Below are positions 6,433 through 8,457 of a DNA stretch of 8,457 bases, one piece after another; positions within the stretch are counted from its first letter, which is position 1, and every line of letters begins with the position of its first letter. Source of the stretch: Chitinophagales bacterium (GTDB lineage: Bacteria; Bacteroidota; Bacteroidia; Chitinophagales; UBA2359); contig JAHDDN010000105.1 of the NCBI GenBank assembly GCA_020629335.1, positions 1-8,457 of the forward strand. Direction: 5' to 3'. The translations under genes were made by a program, and so were the position numbers. The notes beneath the pieces are model-generated. The model was not told where the DNA came from. It saw only the letters and a list, made by a program, of their open reading frames with translations, and did not search any database.

Positions 6433-6474
6433 TTATCCACAACAGCGTTAACAGGCAAACTCTGCCTATCCACA
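6433..6474 (+). promoter_or_regulatory. Pair of DnaA-box-like sites
   Basis: TTATCCACA (6433-6441) is identical to the consensus DnaA box, and CTATCCACA (6466-6474) differs by one base. They are in the same orientation, exactly 33 bp apart (about three helical turns). A weaker TTATCCATT lies on the minus strand at 6379-6387. Chance occurrence cannot be excluded. Confidence 0.3.
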
Positions 6475-6497
6475 TTTATTGATTAAAAAACACTTTT

Positions 6498-8457
6498 ATG
6501 AAAAAGCAACTAATTATTGCCGTAATGACGGCCATGATCACTTCACTTATGTCCACTCAATTAACAGCACAAAAATTACAAGAATTTATTACTAACGGAA
6601 AAAGCTTTAAACATCTAAAAAGAACTACTAACACAGAAAGATCTAATCCAGATTGCCCAAGATTAGCCTTTAGAAAAATAGACGGAACTTGTAATAATTT
6701 AACTCAAGTAGAATTTGGAGCTACAGATATCGAACTGATGCGTTCAATGGAGGCGGATTACGGCAGCACAGATGCTTGGAATGCCATGAGTGGAGAAAAT
6801 CGCCCAAGCGCCAGAGCAGTATCTAACAACTTATGTGATCAAGAAATGTCGATCCCAAGCAGTACAGGATTAAGCTCTTTAACTTACGCTTGGGGGCAAT
6901 TCTTAGATCACGATATTGATCTAACTCCAGAAAGTGAAAATGAATATGTACCCATTTTATTACCAGAAGACGAACCACTCTTTCAAGTACCTATTCCCTT
7001 TCACCGTTCGCATATTTATGATAGTACAGGAATTTATAATGCTCGACAACAGGAAAATATTATTACTTCTTGGATAGATGCTTCTAATGTGTACGGCTCA
7101 GATGAAATGAGAGCTAATTGGCTCAGAACATTTGTAGATGGAAAATTGAAAATCTCAACAGGTAATTTATTGCCTTATAATACAACAGATGGAGAATATG
7201 AATCGCCTATAGATTTAAATGCCCCGAGTATGGCAGGAGGTGATAGTACAACAAGAGTATTTGTCGCAGGAGATGTACGTGCTAATGAACAACCAGGCTT
7301 AACAGCCCTACATACGCTTTTTGTCAGAGAGCATAACAGAGTTTGCGAACAATTAATCAGTTTTGGAGTACAAGGAGATGAAATCCTTTATCAATTAGCC
7401 AGAAAGCAAATAGGTGCTACTATCCAAGTTATTACTTATGAAGAGTTCCTGCCAGCCCTAGGTATAGAACTAACTCCTTATACTGGCTACGATGATACTG
7501 TCCAACCCGACATCATGAATGTCTTCGCCAGTGCCGCCTATCGTTTGGGACATACGATGGTAGCCTCTGAAATTTTACTAATGGACGATAATTGCCAGGC
7601 TTATGAGCCAGCTTCTATTAATTTATTTGAAGGCTTCTTTAATTCTAGCTATATGGTAGATTACGGTATTGATCCGATTCTAAAAGGTTTACATTCACAA
7701 GTACAAGAAGAAGTAGACCTGAAAATTATAGATGATTTAAGAGATTTGCTATTCCCTAATTTTGAATCAGATGTAGTTTTTGGATTAGACTTAGCAGCTC
7801 TGAATATACAAAGAGGAAGAGATCACGGTTTGCCAGACTATAAAAGTATTCGAGCACATTTTACCAATGAATCGATTACATCCTTTGATCAGATTAGCAC
7901 AGATCCAAATGTTGTAGCACAACTAATGGCAACCTATGATAGCGTAGATGATATTGATCCTTGGGTAGGTATGTTAGCCGAAAATCAAATGCCTAATAAA
8001 TCAGTAGGTCCTTGTCTCAATGCCATTTTAATTAATCAATTTGAAGCACTACGAGATGCCGATTTTTACTATTACGAAAACGATCCTTTTATTGCACCTC
8101 AAATGCTACAATCAATAAATAATACCAGTCTATCAAGTTTAATTCATAATAATACGGATTTAACAAGTATTGGAATGAATGCCTTTATTGCTACCTCTTG
8201 TCCTGCTGATGAAGATCCCAATAACGATGGGGATAATGACGGTCCAAATAATGGGGATAATGACGGTCCAAATAATGGGGATAATGACGGTCCAAATAAT
8301 GGGGACAATGATGGTTCAAATAATGGTGACAATGACGGTCCAAATGATGGGGACAATGATGGTCCAAATAATGGCGGTAATGACGGTCCAAATAATGGGG
8401 ACAATGACGGTCCAAATAATGGGGACAATGACGGTCCAAATAATGGCGGTAATGACG
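6498..8457 (+). CDS. Secreted animal-type heme peroxidase with a D/N/G-repeat tail (3' end outside window)
   Basis: 653 codons are visible with no stop. Residues 1-25 form a signal peptide ending LTAQ. The region from about 50 to 568 is a peroxidase-cyclooxygenase superfamily domain (myeloperoxidase/peroxinectin-like) that uses H2O2 to oxidise halides or organic substrates. By comparison with myeloperoxidase: WGQFLDHDID (132-141) holds Gln134, heme-ester Asp137, distal His138 and Ca-ligand Asp139; TSWIDASNVYGS (190-201) is the second Ca2+-binding segment; RANEQ (261-265) gives catalytic Arg261 and heme-ester Glu264, with Gln265 where myeloperoxidase has its heme-linked Met; REHNRV (277-282); proximal His352 in YRLGHTMV; and Asn436 in LNIQRGRDHG. 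All catalytic residues are intact. From residue 574 an acidic repeat begins. A C-terminal secretion domain (for example type IX) may follow outside the window. The start at 6498 is the first ATG before the signal peptide. No Shine-Dalgarno is visible. Confidence 0.93.
   Translation, partial: MKKQLIIAVMTAMITSLMSTQLTAQKLQEFITNGKSFKHLKRTTNTERSNPDCPRLAFRKIDGTCNNLTQVEFGATDIELMRSMEADYGSTDAWNAMSGENRPSARAVSNNLCDQEMSIPSSTGLSSLTYAWGQFLDHDIDLTPESENEYVPILLPEDEPLFQVPIPFHRSHIYDSTGIYNARQQENIITSWIDASNVYGSDEMRANWLRTFVDGKLKISTGNLLPYNTTDGEYESPIDLNAPSMAGGDSTTRVFVAGDVRANEQPGLTALHTLFVREHNRVCEQLISFGVQGDEILYQLARKQIGATIQVITYEEFLPALGIELTPYTGYDDTVQPDIMNVFASAAYRLGHTMVASEILLMDDNCQAYEPASINLFEGFFNSSYMVDYGIDPILKGLHSQVQEEVDLKIIDDLRDLLFPNFESDVVFGLDLAALNIQRGRDHGLPDYKSIRAHFTNESITSFDQISTDPNVVAQLMATYDSVDDIDPWVGMLAENQMPNKSVGPCLNAILINQFEALRDADFYYYENDPFIAPQMLQSINNTSLSSLIHNNTDLTSIGMNAFIATSCPADEDPNNDGDNDGPNNGDNDGPNNGDNDGPNNGDNDGSNNGDNDGPNDGDNDGPNNGGNDGPNNGDNDGPNNGDNDGPNNGGND
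8217..8457 (+). repeat. 24-bp tandem repeat encoding PNNGDNDG units
   Basis: A leading 27-bp unit (PNNDGDNDG, 8217-8243) is followed by 24-bp units starting at 8244, 8268, 8292, 8316, 8340, 8364, 8388, 8412 and 8436, the last cut by the window end. Protein variants are SNNGDNDG, PNDGDNDG and PNNGGNDG (twice). Third-position changes (GAT/GAC, GGG/GGT/GGC) show some age. The period is a multiple of three, so copy-number change keeps the frame. The units have no Lys or Arg and are strongly acidic, with DnDG patterns that recall calcium-binding loops. Confidence 0.93.

Larger units (their letters stand above)
6104..6497. other. Non-coding upstream region of the peroxidase gene
   Basis: An AT-rich stretch without a credible ORF. 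It holds an AT-only palindrome (AAAATAAA/TTTATTTT, 6154-6171) running into a T13 tract (6168-6180), an 11-bp inverted repeat (6228-6284) and two DnaA-box-like nonamers (6433-6441, 6466-6474). Between the latter is a small hairpin, AGGCA-AACTC-TGCCT (6453-6467). No clear Bacteroidota TAnnTTTG promoter stands out; the peroxidase promoter should lie somewhere here. Confidence 0.5.

Noticed and set aside
6379..6480. Chromosomal replication origin
   Set aside because: Only two or three box-like sites, no dnaA, dnaN or other replication gene nearby, and no visible array of AT-rich 13-mers.
8144..8439. Minus-strand ORFs with SPLFGPSL- and HYLDRHCP-type repeats
   Set aside because: They are antisense readings of the 24-bp repeat inside the peroxidase gene. 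They stay open only because the repeat lacks stops in those frames.

Overview
The window looks like chromosomal DNA of an AT-rich Bacteroidota member. My best guess is the Saprospiria (Saprospira/Aureispira-like), but this is inference. The grounds are weak or absent Shine-Dalgarno sequences, a beta-barrel protein in an operon with an ECF sigma factor, signal peptides ending in 'AQ', a large secreted protein with a D/N/G repeat tail, and GC-rich structured elements between AT-rich genes.

Layout. At the left edge (1-48, +) only the last 15 residues of a metal-transporting P1B-type ATPase are visible. Converging on it is a minus-strand pair, tRNA-dihydrouridine synthase (1274-2248) then an alpha/beta-hydrolase lipoprotein (191-1240), 33 nt apart and probably one operon. 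Divergent from these is a plus-strand operon (2347-4520). It encodes an ECF sigma factor fused to a transmembrane segment and periplasmic tail, overlapped by ATGA with an outer-membrane beta-barrel ORF that carries a second, internal signal peptide. A perfect AT-rich hairpin (4542-4570) follows. Next come a 31-bp degenerate tandem repeat (4590-4682) and a monocistronic RhlE-like DEAD-box helicase (4724-5869). After a structured element and about 400 nt of non-coding DNA, an animal-type heme peroxidase starts at 6498 and is still open at the window end, inside a 24-bp (8-residue) tandem repeat.

Most interesting. (1) Two copies of one structured element, 97-190 (minus) and 5868-6103 (plus), each begin at the stop codon of a gene (hydrolase, helicase) and run in that gene's sense direction. 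They share long blocks of identity, and a stem keeps pairing through compensatory changes, which fits a 3'-UTR RNA or terminator family. (2) The sigma/outer-membrane operon looks like a compact envelope-signalling system: sigma domain, membrane span and periplasmic tail in one polypeptide, coupled to a surface barrel. Both proteins carry the same 'VRDT-(I/V)-(F/Y)' motif. (3) The barrel ORF appears to be two genes joined through an A7 run. One base fewer there would restore a stop overlapping the second start as ATGA, exactly as at the upstream junction. This could be a sequencing error, a real indel, or slippage.

The remaining genes (tRNA modification, RNA helicase, hydrolase) are ordinary housekeeping or accessory functions. 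I see no mobile element, CRISPR array, tRNA or rRNA.
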